A stretch of DNA of 64,000 nt from an uncultured Clostridium sp. (GCA_900539185.1 UQBG01000002.1:105092-169091); one strand, 5' to 3'; shown: positions 54,311 through 63,392, numbered from the stretch's first letter. Made by a program: numbers and translations. Notes: generated by a model not told the origin, from the letters alone.

Positions 54311-54354
54311 CATAAAAAGGGAGAGATTCCAAACAGAATCTCTCCTTTTTTATG
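54311..54354. terminator. Bidirectional terminator between argG and the Spo0A-like gene
   Basis: Stem GGAGAGATTC (54320-54329) with GAATCTCTCC (54336-54345), 6-nt loop, flanked by A and T runs that extend the pairing to 54311-54354. It also contains the stop codon of the minus-strand gene. Confidence 0.92.
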
Positions 54355-55171
54355 CCTGCATTCTCATATTATAACTCAAACGATACTTATCTGCGATCTG
54401 TGCTATAAATTCCGAATTGGTTGGTTTTCTTCGATTTCCCGCAGCCGAATATCCAAATACGTCCTGAAGCACCTCTACATCCCCTCTGCTCCATGCGATT
54501 TCGATTGCGTGCCGAATCGCACGCTCCACGCTGCTTGATGTGGTATTGTACTGCTTTGCAATCGTCGGATACAACAGCTTTGTAATATAATTCAGAACCG
54601 CAATATCCCGGACTGCCATCATAATACCGGTTCGGATATACTGATATCCCTTTATATGTGCCGGAACTCCGATTTTTCGCATCACATCTGTAATCTCTGC
54701 TTCCAGATATGTATCCTCCACACCGGTCAGAGTCCCATCTTCCCTCTTTATCTCTGACTTTCTGGTAGCGATTGCCCGCCGGTCTGCCCGTTCGGTCACC
54801 GGCTGTACCAGCTGTTCAATTCTGTTATAGACCATCTCCATTCGGTATGGCTTCATGATGTAATAATCAACACCCGTCTGACAGGCACAGTCCATAATCA
54901 CCGGATTGTCCACGGCTGAAAGAACGATTACTCTCGGCAACCGTGGAACATCCAGATTGGAAACCAGTTCCTCCATAACTCCCAATCCATCAATCTCCGG
55001 TAGTATCATATTCATTACTACCACATCCGGATGTAGGGCTAAAATCTTATCATATGCCCGTTGTCCACCGTTTTCAATACCGGCTATTTCGATATCTCCC
55101 TTTGATCGAAAATAGTCTGCCAGTCTGACTCCCTCCTCTCTGTTGTTTACAGCAATCAACACTTTAATCAT
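54350..55171 (-). CDS. spo0A: Spo0A-like regulator with a degenerate receiver domain
   Basis: A 273-residue protein. The C-terminal DNA-binding domain is a convincing Spo0A: IGVPAHIKGYQYIRTGI, LYPTIAKQYNTTSSSVERA and IRHAIEIAWSRGDVE, with KPTNSEFIAQIADKYRL at the end. The N-terminal receiver has the right fold and length but has lost the chemistry. The usual Asp-Asp pair reads Val8-Asn9 (LIAVNNREEG), and the phosphoacceptor Asp56 of Bacillus aligns with Asn54 (VVVMNMILPEIDG). The switch Ser and the conserved Lys (YYIMKPY) remain. It therefore cannot be phosphorylated in the usual way. Whether it is the cell's only Spo0A or a paralogue cannot be told here: it is not next to spoIVB, the usual neighbour. 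Start 55171 follows AGGGAGAGAAGTTT. Confidence 0.9.
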   Translation of the reverse strand: MIKVLIAVNNREEGVRLADYFRSKGDIEIAGIENGGQRAYDKILALHPDVVVMNMILPEIDGLGVMEELVSNLDVPRLPRVIVLSAVDNPVIMDCACQTGVDYYIMKPYRMEMVYNRIEQLVQPVTERADRRAIATRKSEIKREDGTLTGVEDTYLEAEITDVMRKIGVPAHIKGYQYIRTGIMMAVRDIAVLNYITKLLYPTIAKQYNTTSSSVERAIRHAIEIAWSRGDVEVLQDVFGYSAAGNRRKPTNSEFIAQIADKYRLSYNMRMQA

Positions 55172-55270
55172 AAACTTCTCTCCCTTCCTGTTTTTTGTCT
55201 ATGATTATACAGCAAACAACAGAATTTTCGTCGCATAGAAATGGAATTCTAATGGAACTGAATTCAGTCG

Positions 55271-56056
55271 CTACATGTATTTAGAAAGCGAATAATTGCG
55301 ATATTCCGCCCATGTGTAGTCTGACATATATTCTCCATAGTATAATTTCTTTGCTTCCTCTTTACCATCCTGTAAGTCATACAGATCACAATCCAACAGA
55401 TCTGTGTCGATATATCTGCTATTTCTCGATGAAACCAGCAGTTCTTCTATTCCATAGTATTTTAGTTCTTTTTGTAATGTTTTGCATAGTTTACTACAAA
55501 GAGACTGTGTCGATTCATCCCGCGGACGATCATTCCAGAGCGCTGCTATGATCTGAACTGTATCAACCGTTCCTCCCCTACGATCTATCAGCAATGCCAA
55601 AAGCTCCTTTGCCTTTCCGCTCTTAAATACAAGTGGTCTCCCATCCAAAAACAAATCAAAATACCCAAAGGTTCTGGCGTAAATCCGTTTCGGCTTTCTC
55701 TTATATAACAGATACGCCATTTCAAATGCATATAGTACATCTTCTGCCTTATAGGGTTTCAATAATACAGCTGCGTGTAGCTTTACTGCTTCCAGTGCTT
55801 TTTGATTTTGTTCAGAAATATAAAAAAGGATCAGATGTCCATCCTCCTGCCGGATTCTTTTACCAAACTCGAGACTATCAAACGTCTCATTTTCAGTACT
55901 CATTACCAACAGATCTACATCATGATCCTTTTTATATTGCATTACTTCTTTCGGACTATTTAAGGTCGCTTCTATAGACAGAAACGGAATATTCTCTATC
56001 CTTTTCCTAAATTCATTTACCATATCCTCTTTCTCTGATAATAAAATGATCCTCAC
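55271..56056 (-). CDS. Response-regulator-like protein with degenerate receiver and winged-helix (SARP/OmpR-like) output
   Basis: A 261-residue regulator. Residues 1 to about 118 look like a receiver: RIILLSEKEDM at the start, LLVMSTENETFDS in the middle and AAVLLKPYKAED with Lys101. Ser53 stands where the phosphoacceptor Asp would be, and only one acidic residue is left near the N-terminus. From about 125 a Trans_reg_C-type winged helix follows (FGYFDLFLDGRPLVF, KAKELLALLIDRRGGTVD, IIAALWNDRPRDESTQS), as at the start of SARP regulators, without a following BTAD or ATPase part. It is 99 bp upstream of the Spo0A-like gene on the same strand. Targets unknown. Confidence 0.8.
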   Translation of the reverse strand: MRIILLSEKEDMVNEFRKRIENIPFLSIEATLNSPKEVMQYKKDHDVDLLVMSTENETFDSLEFGKRIRQEDGHLILFYISEQNQKALEAVKLHAAVLLKPYKAEDVLYAFEMAYLLYKRKPKRIYARTFGYFDLFLDGRPLVFKSGKAKELLALLIDRRGGTVDTVQIIAALWNDRPRDESTQSLCSKLCKTLQKELKYYGIEELLVSSRNSRYIDTDLLDCDLYDLQDGKEEAKKLYYGEYMSDYTWAEYRNYSLSKYM

Positions 56057-56172
56057 GATTCCTCACCTGCTTATTTTTATTTGCCTTCCGAAATCGTTCC
56101 TCCTCACATTATATTTTCTCTGAGGACCCTCTTTCAGAATTTTATCATCAGTCAAAATACAATTCTCTATTA

Positions 56173-57567
56173 TTACTTCTTTTCATTTATTTTCTCGTTT
56201 AGGTACGCCTCATTCACAGCAATCACAGCCTCCATGGCTTTTCTCCCCGGTGCACCAACTGTATTTCGTTTCTCCACACAGGTTTCCAACGCGATTGCTT
56301 CATAGATATCTGCTTCAAACACAGGGCTGATTGCCTGATACTCCTGCAGGCTCATTTCATCCAAAGAAATCCCCTTGTCTATACAGTATAAAACCAATTG
56401 TCCTACGATACCGTGCGCATCCCGGAACGGAACCCCATGATTCACCAGATAATCTGCAGCATCCGTAGCATTTGTAAAGCCTTGTTTTGCACTGTTTTCC
56501 ATCCGTTCCTTATGAATCGTCATTGTATCCAGCATTCCGGTAAACAGCATCAGACAGCCCTTAACGGTATCTATGGCGTCAAATGTCAGCTCCTTATCCT
56601 CCTGCATATCCTTATTATATGCCAGAGGGATCCCCTTCATGGTTGTCAACATACCGGTCAACGCAGCATATACCCGACCTGTCTTCCCTCTTACCAGCTC
56701 TGCAATATCCGGATTCTTCTTCTGTGGCATAATGGAACTTCCGGTACTATAGGCATCATCCAATTCGATAAACTGATACTCATTGGAATTCCATATAATA
56801 ATCTCCTCAGAAAAGCGGCTTAAATGCATCATAATCATAGAAAATGCAGATAACATCTCTATTACATAATCCCGATCCGATACAGAATCCATACTATTCA
56901 ATGTTGGTCCGTAAAATCCAAGCAGCTCTGCCGTTAAATTCCGATCCAGTGGATAGGTAGTACCGGCCAACGCTCCGGCTCCTAATGGGCAATAATTCAT
57001 CCGTTCATAGATATCAGCCAGACGGGAATAGTCTCGCTTAAACATTTCCATATAAGCGCCCATATGATGTGCAAAGGTAATTGGCTGTGCTTTCTGCAGA
57101 TGCGTGAAGCCCGGCATATAGGTTTCTACATTTTCCTTCATTAACCGATGCAGCACTTTCATCAAATCCATCAGAATTTCCTGAACCGCCTGAATCTCAT
57201 CCCGGACATATAATTTCATATCCAGTGCAACCTGATCATTCCGACTTCTTCCTGTATGTAGTTTTTTACCTGCATCTCCAACTCTCTGAATCAGATTCGC
57301 CTCTACAAAGCTATGGATATCCTCATACTCGGATGTAATCTTCAGTGTTCCTGCATCTACATCTGCTACGATTCCTTCCAAGCCCTGAATGATACGATCC
57401 TTTTCTTCGTCTGTCAGAATTCCGGTAGCTGCCAGCATTGTCACATGTGCAATGCTTCCTCTTACATCCTGATGAAAAAACTTCTGATCAAATGAAATTG
57501 ATGCGTTAAAATTGTATACTAACTGATTCGTTTCCTTTGTGAAACGTCCACCCCATAGCTGCGCCAT
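56173..57567 (-). CDS. argH: Argininosuccinate lyase
   Basis: A 464-residue fumarase-superfamily enzyme that splits argininosuccinate to arginine and fumarate. LWGGRFTKETN at the start, HTGRSRNDQVALDMKLY, THLQKAQPITFAHH and the signature GSSIMPQKKNPD are all present. Start 57567 has AGAGG 7 nt upstream; a longer frame to 57678 has no family similarity. Confidence 0.97.
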   Translation of the reverse strand: MAQLWGGRFTKETNQLVYNFNASISFDQKFFHQDVRGSIAHVTMLAATGILTDEEKDRIIQGLEGIVADVDAGTLKITSEYEDIHSFVEANLIQRVGDAGKKLHTGRSRNDQVALDMKLYVRDEIQAVQEILMDLMKVLHRLMKENVETYMPGFTHLQKAQPITFAHHMGAYMEMFKRDYSRLADIYERMNYCPLGAGALAGTTYPLDRNLTAELLGFYGPTLNSMDSVSDRDYVIEMLSAFSMIMMHLSRFSEEIIIWNSNEYQFIELDDAYSTGSSIMPQKKNPDIAELVRGKTGRVYAALTGMLTTMKGIPLAYNKDMQEDKELTFDAIDTVKGCLMLFTGMLDTMTIHKERMENSAKQGFTNATDAADYLVNHGVPFRDAHGIVGQLVLYCIDKGISLDEMSLQEYQAISPVFEADIYEAIALETCVEKRNTVGAPGRKAMEAVIAVNEAYLNEKINEKK

Positions 57568-57801
57568 ATCGTTACCTCTTTTCCTGAATTCTAGAAAATA
57601 TATTACACTAATCTTTCGTGTTCGACAAGTCCTATCCAGAAACATTCGGCATCCCATTCTTTTCCTCCGGCCAAGCACAATTTGAGGTTTATGTCTAGTA
57701 TCATAGCGGGTTTGCGTCTATAGACAAGATACCCAGAGTACTAAATTTCTAAAAAAGTACGGATTTTTTCCGTATTGTTTCTGCCAGTTTACATATTTTC
57801 A

Positions 57802-57814
57802 ATACTGAGAGTAT
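57802..57814. promoter_or_regulatory. Small palindrome before the XRE gene, possible operator
   Basis: ATACT-GAG-AGTAT is a perfect 5-bp inverted repeat 47 bp upstream of the XRE regulator start. It could be an autoregulatory site. The rest of the 293-bp gap between argH and this gene holds no supported gene; a TACGGA/TCCGTA hairpin sits at about 57757-57772. Confidence 0.3.
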
Positions 57815-57860
57815 CTGTACAATAAATACAAGTGGAATAAAATGGAAATGGAGGTAAAAT

Positions 57861-58178
57861 ATGGTTGAACGAAAGAAAATCGGCATTCGTGTCCAAGAAT
57901 GTCGCAAGAAACAACATATGACAGTCGAATATCTGTCCGAACTCGCAAATATCTCACCAGAATTCTTACGTGCAATTGAGTCCGGACAACGCGGTATGTC
58001 CTTGAATACATTGGCTGACTTGGCCACTGCACTTCAAGTATCCACTGACTATCTACTCTTTGGATCTGTCACCGAAGAAAAATACGATGTTATTGTGCAG
58101 GTATTACAAACCTGTTCAGAAGAACGCATACAGGAAATTTCATATTTAGTAAAACAAATCCTGGAACTATCAAAATAG
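57861..58178 (+). CDS. XRE-family helix-turn-helix regulator
   Basis: A 105-residue protein. Residues about 7-66 are a Cro/CI HTH: IGIRVQECRKKQHMTVEYL, then LANISPEFLRAIESGQRGMS and LADLATALQVSTDYLLFG. A helical C-terminal tail (VIVQVLQTCSEERIQEIS) probably dimerises. Start 57861 follows AAATGGAGGTAAAAT. Target unknown; it is convergent with mscS and shares a terminator with it. Confidence 0.92.
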   Translation: MVERKKIGIRVQECRKKQHMTVEYLSELANISPEFLRAIESGQRGMSLNTLADLATALQVSTDYLLFGSVTEEKYDVIVQVLQTCSEERIQEISYLVKQILELSK

Positions 58179-58190
58179 TTCCAGGATTTT
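58159..58190. terminator. Bidirectional terminator between the XRE gene and mscS
   Basis: A 12-bp perfect stem (TCCTGGAACTAT at 58159-58170 with its complement at 58175-58186), a 4-nt loop and T-rich flank. It overlaps the last codons of the XRE gene. Confidence 0.88.
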
Positions 58191-58191
58191 G

Positions 58192-59055
58192 TTATTGAAT
58201 CATATGCACATCCAGCTGATTAAACGGTATTACAATCCCTTCTTCATCAAATACATTCTTAATTTGTTCCATCAGACTCCATTTTGCCTGCCAGTAATCT
58301 TCCGTCTTCACCCAAACATGAATCAGTACCGTCATAGAACTGTCCTCAAATGCATCAAGCACAATATTTCTAGGTTCTTCCTGCAGTACCATCGTCTCCT
58401 GATCCAGTATCTTTGTCAACAGAGACTTTACCTGCTTTAAATCCACATTATATTCTACCGGAATATTCAAATCAATCCTTCGCTTCTCCTGCTTTGTCAG
58501 ATTAGTCAGGCTTGTATTCGATAATGTTCCGTTCGGTATTACAATGACTTTACCGTCATAGGTGCGAAGCCTGGTATAGAAAATATCAATGGATACAACC
58601 GTTCCTTCGTTTCCATGCGTATCCTCCCGTATATAATCCCCGATTACAAACGGCTTCAGAACCAGTATCAGCACTCCACCTGCAAAGTTCGATAAGCTTC
58701 CCTGCAGTGCAAGTCCCAATGTCACACCTGCTGTTCCGAGCAGTGTTACAAATGATGTTACCTGAATTCCGATAATTGATATTACCGTAATAAAAATCAA
58801 CACATACAACAGAATATTAATAATGGAACCCAAAAAGGAACTAACGGTAGGATCCAGTCTGGATTTCTCGAAAGACCTCCGCACCAGCTTCATAACCCAC
58901 TTTACCAGCTTCATTCCGATCCACAGGCAAATAAGCGCAATCAGTACATTCACTGCTTTTTCCGTCACCCAGTTCCATGCCCGTTCTAACTGCTGTTCAT
59001 AAAAACCGGCATCATGAGTTGCGGCTGTTAATTGCATAACCATATCATTCAACAT
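58192..59055 (-). CDS. mscS: MscS-family mechanosensitive channel
   Basis: A 287-residue small-conductance mechanosensitive channel. Three membrane helices: VNVLIALICLWIGMKLVKWV, IINILLYVLIFITVISIIGI and the pore helix TLLGTAGVTLGLALQGSLSN. A cytoplasmic beta/alpha domain follows (GDYIREDTHGNEGTVVSIDI, VIVIPNGTLSN). It opens under hypo-osmotic shock to release solutes. Start 59055 has AGGGG 5 nt upstream; a GTG at 59061 is less likely. It follows glgB by 11 bp. Confidence 0.95.
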   Translation of the reverse strand: MLNDMVMQLTAATHDAGFYEQQLERAWNWVTEKAVNVLIALICLWIGMKLVKWVMKLVRRSFEKSRLDPTVSSFLGSIINILLYVLIFITVISIIGIQVTSFVTLLGTAGVTLGLALQGSLSNFAGGVLILVLKPFVIGDYIREDTHGNEGTVVSIDIFYTRLRTYDGKVIVIPNGTLSNTSLTNLTKQEKRRIDLNIPVEYNVDLKQVKSLLTKILDQETMVLQEEPRNIVLDAFEDSSMTVLIHVWVKTEDYWQAKWSLMEQIKNVFDEEGIVIPFNQLDVHMIQ

Positions 59056-59066
59056 TATCACCCCTG

Positions 59067-61271
59067 TTATTTATGGTACTTAAATACAGAAATCGAAAGC
59101 GGCGGAATATAAACGGTAATGGAATCTTCCCGCTCATCACAGGCAATCTTCTTTGTCTGCTTCAATGTTTTGTTCTTCCTTCCTTCTCCACCAAATCGCT
59201 CTTCTTCACTGGAGAATATTTCCTTATATTTTCCCGCAAACGGAACACCGATTCGATAATCTTCATGTTCGACCGGAGTAAAATTGCAAACCACCACCAA
59301 GGTGTCTTCTTTGCGTTCTGTCTTCCGTGCAAAGATCAGAAGACTTTCATTCGAAGCAATACTGTTAATCCACTCAAAGCCTGCCGGATCATCATCCAGT
59401 TCATACAATGCCGGTTCCTGCTGATACAGCCGATTCAACTCTCTGCAATAATCCCGAATACATACATGTGCATCAAATTCAAAAATTCCCCAATCCAGTT
59501 CATCAGACTCATTGAACTCCTTAAACTGTGCAAACTCCTGTCCCATGAACAAAAGCTTCTTGCCGGGATGCATCATCATAAAACCATAGGCCAGACGCAG
59601 GTTTGAAAACTTGTCCTCATATCCACCCGGCATTTTTGCAATCATAGAGCCCTTCTCATGAACGACCTCGTCATGGGAAAGCACCAGAACAAAATGTTCA
59701 CTATAAGCATATACCATGCTAAAGGTTAGTTCATTATGATGATACTTCCGATATAACGGATCCAGCTTCATATAACCTAAAAAATCGTTCATCCAGCCCA
59801 TATTCCACTTGAAGTCAAATCCAAGACCACCTTCTTCTACCGGCTGTGACACCATCGGCCACGCCGTAGATTCTTCTGCAATCATAATACAGTCCGGAAA
59901 CCGTTCTTTCATAACTGTATTCAACTGTTTTAACATATCGATTGCATCCAGATTCTCATTTCCGCCGTACATATTCGGAAGCCAATTTCCAAAATCCCTG
60001 CCATAGTCCAGATACAACATCGATGCTACCGCATCCATTCGAAAACCATCCACATGATACTTATCTGCCCAGAACAACGCATTTGCAATCAGGAAATTCT
60101 TTACCTCCGGTTTACTATAATCGAAGATATACGTTCCCCAATGTGGATGTTCTCCTCTTCGAGGATCTTCATGCTCATACACGCAGGTTCCGTCAAATCG
60201 TCCTAAGCCATTCTCATCCTTCGGAAAATGTGCAGGTACCCAGTCAATAATAACCGACAAACCCTGACGATGCATATAATCTACAAAATACATAAAATCC
60301 TCCGGCGAACCATATCTGGAGGTTGGTGCATAATAACCTGTTACCTGATACCCCCAGGAAGGATCATACGGATGTTCCATAATCGGCATCAATTCAATAT
60401 GCGTATAGCCCATATCCTTCATATAGTCTGCCAGTTGTTCTGCCAATTCCCGATAATTAAAATACTCTCTTCCATCGGTCGGTCGTTTCCATGCACCCAG
60501 ATATACTTCATAAATAGACATCGGTGCTGTGTATGCATTCTTCTCTGCCCGCACTTTCATCCATTCTTCATCCTGCCACTGATACTTTCGCAAGTCTGTA
60601 ATAATCGAAGCATTGCATGGGCGCAACTCTGTCGCATTCCCATATGGATCCGTCTTCATCTTCCGTTCTCCGCTCCGCGTCCGAATCTCATACTTATAAA
60701 TCTCATTTTCAGAAATCTCCGGAATAAACAGCTCAAAAATACCGGAATATGGCAGCTTGCGCATCGGATGAATCCGTCCGTCCCAATGATTAAAATCAGC
60801 TACAACACTCACTCTTTCCGCGTTTGGTGCCCAAACCGCAAATAAAACACCCGGGATTCCATCCACCACCATAGGATGGGCGCCCAGCTTCTCATAAATC
60901 TCATAATGGACCCCTTCATTAAACAGACTGATATCAATCGGATCAATGACGGAATCAAACATATACGGATCATAGATTTCCGTTACCGTACCGGATGCCT
61001 GTACCAGTCGAAGCTTGTAATCAAAGCGCTTACACTTCGGAATCTTAACAGAAAAGAACCCTGAAACCCGTTTGGCTTCCATAGGATATTCTTTCCCATT
61101 TTTCATATTTACAACCTTTACTTCTTCCATATCCGGATAAAACGCATTCACATACAAGTCGTCAATACATTCATGCATACCTAATATGTGATGTGGATTG
61201 TCATGTCGTGCCTTCACCAAAGCATCTACTTCCATCCAGTTAATCGCAAATACATCTTTTTTTGTCTTCAT
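59067..61271 (-). CDS. glgB: 1,4-alpha-glucan branching enzyme
   Basis: A 734-residue GH13 enzyme adding alpha-1,6 branches to glycogen. A CBM48-type N-terminal part (VLFAVWAPNAERVSVVADFN, HWDGRIHPM) precedes the barrel. Catalytic motifs are DGFRMDAVASML (nucleophile Asp), IAEESTAWP (acid Glu) and LSHDEVVH (stabilising Asp). Other glycogen genes are absent here. Start 61271 follows a GGGGAAGAGG stretch. It lies between DUF1015 and mscS with 11-bp gaps. Confidence 0.97.
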   Translation of the reverse strand: MKTKKDVFAINWMEVDALVKARHDNPHHILGMHECIDDLYVNAFYPDMEEVKVVNMKNGKEYPMEAKRVSGFFSVKIPKCKRFDYKLRLVQASGTVTEIYDPYMFDSVIDPIDISLFNEGVHYEIYEKLGAHPMVVDGIPGVLFAVWAPNAERVSVVADFNHWDGRIHPMRKLPYSGIFELFIPEISENEIYKYEIRTRSGERKMKTDPYGNATELRPCNASIITDLRKYQWQDEEWMKVRAEKNAYTAPMSIYEVYLGAWKRPTDGREYFNYRELAEQLADYMKDMGYTHIELMPIMEHPYDPSWGYQVTGYYAPTSRYGSPEDFMYFVDYMHRQGLSVIIDWVPAHFPKDENGLGRFDGTCVYEHEDPRRGEHPHWGTYIFDYSKPEVKNFLIANALFWADKYHVDGFRMDAVASMLYLDYGRDFGNWLPNMYGGNENLDAIDMLKQLNTVMKERFPDCIMIAEESTAWPMVSQPVEEGGLGFDFKWNMGWMNDFLGYMKLDPLYRKYHHNELTFSMVYAYSEHFVLVLSHDEVVHEKGSMIAKMPGGYEDKFSNLRLAYGFMMMHPGKKLLFMGQEFAQFKEFNESDELDWGIFEFDAHVCIRDYCRELNRLYQQEPALYELDDDPAGFEWINSIASNESLLIFARKTERKEDTLVVVCNFTPVEHEDYRIGVPFAGKYKEIFSSEEERFGGEGRKNKTLKQTKKIACDEREDSITVYIPPLSISVFKYHK

Positions 61272-61282
61272 TCCTCTTCCCC

Positions 61283-62515
61283 CTATAACTGGTGTATGAA
61301 AATACCACTTCTTAGCTTTGGTTCAAACCATGTAGACTTTGGTGGCATTAAACGATTTGCATCGGCAACTTCAAACAACTCTATAATCGATGTCGGATAC
61401 ATGGAAAACGCAAGGCACATATCTGTATTTGCCCGCTTTTCAAGTTCCTCCAATCCCCGAATTCCCCCGACGAAATCTATACGGGAATCTGTTCGCGGAT
61501 CTGCAATATGTAACAACCTCTCAAATACCTGTTTTTGCAAAATAGATACATCCAGACCTTCTACCGGATCTTCGCTGCAAATATCTGCATGTGCCTGTAA
61601 CCGATACCACTTATGCTCCAGATACATTCCATACTCTGACTTATGTTCCGGACTAACCGGTGTCTCAGATTCTTCCACCTGAAAGTCCTTCTTCAGCTCT
61701 GCGATAAATTCTTCTGCAGTTCTTCCACCTAGATCCTTTAACACACGGTTATATGGCATAATCATCAACTGATCATGCGGAAACAATACCGAAAGGAAGT
61801 AATTAAACTCTTCCGTTCCATCGTAATCCGGATGTTCTGCTCTTCGCTTTAACCCTACCTTGACCGCAGATGCAGCTCTATGGTGTCCATCTGCAATATA
61901 GATGTGATCAATCTTTTCAAATGCTTCCGCAAGTTGCTGAATCTTCACGTCCTCATCGATCACCCAGACTGCATGACCGATCCCGTCCGGAGAAATAAAC
62001 TGATATACCGGAGGCTTCTGTTTTTCCTCCTGCACGATCCTGTCAATTGCCTCCTGTGCCCGATAGGCCAGAAAAATCGGCCCGGTCTGTGCATTACAGG
62101 TATCCACATGTCGAATCCGATCCTGTTCCTTTTCTTCTCGGGTATTCTCATGCTTCTTAATTACATTATTCTGATAATCATCAATGGATGCACAAGCTAC
62201 GATTCCGGTCTGTGCTCTTCCATTCATCTTTAACTCATATATGTAATATACCTGCTTCTCATCCTGTATATAGATGCCATCCTTTATCATCTTATCTAGT
62301 AATTCTTTCGCCTTTGCATATACCTCCGGCGAATACATATCCACAGAATCATCAAACTGTGTCTCTGCACGATCAATCTTCAGAAATGAAAGTGGCTCTC
62401 GCTCCACTTCTGCCTTTGCTTCTTGCCGATTATATACATCGTACGGAAGGGCTGCTACCCGATCCACAATGTCTGCTCTTGGACGAAACCCTTGAAATGC
62501 TCTTATATCTGCCAT
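61283..62515 (-). CDS. DUF1015 family protein
   Basis: A 410-residue soluble protein of DUF1015, recognised by FQGFRPRADIVDRVAALPYDV at the start, KHENTREEKEQDRIRHVD mid-protein and IYIADGHHRAASAV with its conserved HH. The family is sometimes encoded beside serA/serC; biochemical role unclear. Start 62515 follows AAAGGAGACAGAGGATT. First gene of DUF1015-glgB-mscS. Confidence 0.92.
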   Translation of the reverse strand: MADIRAFQGFRPRADIVDRVAALPYDVYNRQEAKAEVEREPLSFLKIDRAETQFDDSVDMYSPEVYAKAKELLDKMIKDGIYIQDEKQVYYIYELKMNGRAQTGIVACASIDDYQNNVIKKHENTREEKEQDRIRHVDTCNAQTGPIFLAYRAQEAIDRIVQEEKQKPPVYQFISPDGIGHAVWVIDEDVKIQQLAEAFEKIDHIYIADGHHRAASAVKVGLKRRAEHPDYDGTEEFNYFLSVLFPHDQLMIMPYNRVLKDLGGRTAEEFIAELKKDFQVEESETPVSPEHKSEYGMYLEHKWYRLQAHADICSEDPVEGLDVSILQKQVFERLLHIADPRTDSRIDFVGGIRGLEELEKRANTDMCLAFSMYPTSIIELFEVADANRLMPPKSTWFEPKLRSGIFIHQL

Positions 62516-62580
62516 AATCCTCTGTCTCCTTTTTGTGTTTCTTCCGTTACTATACTTACAGATATTACTATTCTACATCA

Positions 62581-62871
62581 TTAGGAAGAAAAAAAAAAGC
62601 ATTTCTTATCGGTATAATTGTCGGTGTTATTTTTAAAACGAAAGGCAACTTCTAAAGAGGAAATTGCACTTAGTCCCGGAAAAAATGTCAACTCAATACC
62701 GTTTTCATTACATTTAGATTGAAGTTTAGTTCTAAGCTCATAAAACTTCTGTGATGCAACGGCTTTTGAAAGATGTCGGTTCTTCATCATTCCGTTTACA
62801 TTTAAGTCCTCAATCGTTATATAAGATGGTTTGGTTTTTACTATCTCAGCGATTGTCTTATTAATGTAATC
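62581..62871 (-). pseudogene. tnpB: Remnant of an IS200/IS605 TnpB (OrfB) gene
   Basis: The frame opens abruptly at 62871 with no start codon and reads YINKTIAEIVKTKPSY, then ITIEDLNVNGMMKNRHLSKA and SQKFYELRTKLQSKCNENGI, which match the TnpB region around the second part of the RuvC core (acidic residues in IEDLNV). After NENGIEL the sequence changes to TFFPGLSAISSLEVAF and ends in a poly-Phe tail, so the zinc finger and last RuvC motif are gone. Only about 60 codons of a roughly 400-codon gene remain. No tnpA is seen. It marks a former insertion site. Confidence 0.8.
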
Positions 62872-62904
62872 TGGGCATCAGGAATTTCCACAAGAACGGA
62901 AACC

Positions 62905-62944
62905 GTAGGGTTCCTAAATTCGTGCTTCGCACTCATTAAGGAAC
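62905..62944 (+). repeat. REP-like hairpin with 5' GTAG, copy 1
   Basis: GTAG at 62905-62908 is followed by a near-perfect hairpin at 62910-62944: GTTCCT...AGGAAC outer arms, AAT/ATT, then GTGC-TTC-GCAC at the tip. It sits 2 bp from the stop of the truncated Rpn gene. A second identical copy lies at 63261. Confidence 0.8.
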
Positions 62945-62946
62945 TT

Positions 62947-63156
62947 CTATAACTGCTTTCTGACCTGTTCGATATCCTCCGGTTCACACTCTGCAATGGC
63001 AAGGATATCCTCATCGCCTTCTTGAATCTCTATGTTAACACCTGTCATTTCTTTGATAAACTGTGCCGTTTCCCGATCTACATGGTAGAAGTCGGAGTCT
63101 TCTTCTGACATTATTTCTTTCATCTTTTCCTTATCCTTTGCGTATTTGATAAAGGT
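62947..63156 (-). pseudogene. Truncated duplicate of an Rpn-family nuclease gene with a 51-codon deletion
   Basis: The sequence repeats the 3' part of the gene at 63393 almost letter for letter (FIKYAKDKEKMKEIMSEED and HVDRETAQFIKEMTG). It then jumps from IEIQEG directly to DEDILAIAECEPED. The missing 153 bp correspond to the coiled stretch LQLGLRQGEQRGLQENR and flanks in the intact copy. At 63156 similarity stops; the frame goes on to a non-homologous MLTGRG at 63174. No promoter or ribosome site is evident, so it is most likely silent. Confidence 0.85.
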
Positions 63157-63260
63157 ACCTCTGCCAGTCAGCAAATATCAGTTGATTAGCATCCTGTATA
63201 AACGCTCTCTACAGTCAACGATGGTTCTATTCCGGGCACGCTCCCGCTCTGCTGCTCAGC
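63157..63260. other. Unassigned debris between Rpn remnant and second hairpin
   Basis: No supported gene. The sequence does not match the intact Rpn copy in this window and probably comes from another decayed element. Confidence 0.4.
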
Positions 63261-63301
63261 GTAGGGTTCCTAAATTCGTGCTTCGCACTCATTAAGGAAC
63301 C
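63261..63301 (+). repeat. REP-like hairpin with 5' GTAG, copy 2
   Basis: The same GTAGGGTTCC-to-AAGGAAC unit as copy 1, identical over all 40 positions, with one more closing pair (G63265-C63301). It lies 92 bp downstream of the intact Rpn gene's stop codon. Confidence 0.8.
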
Positions 63302-63392
63302 ACGTTCGCAGAGGTCCCGTCACAGAATCCATCCTTTCCCTTCGATCGCTGTTTACAGAAAAAACATTATGGCACTCTCTTTGCACATTTGT

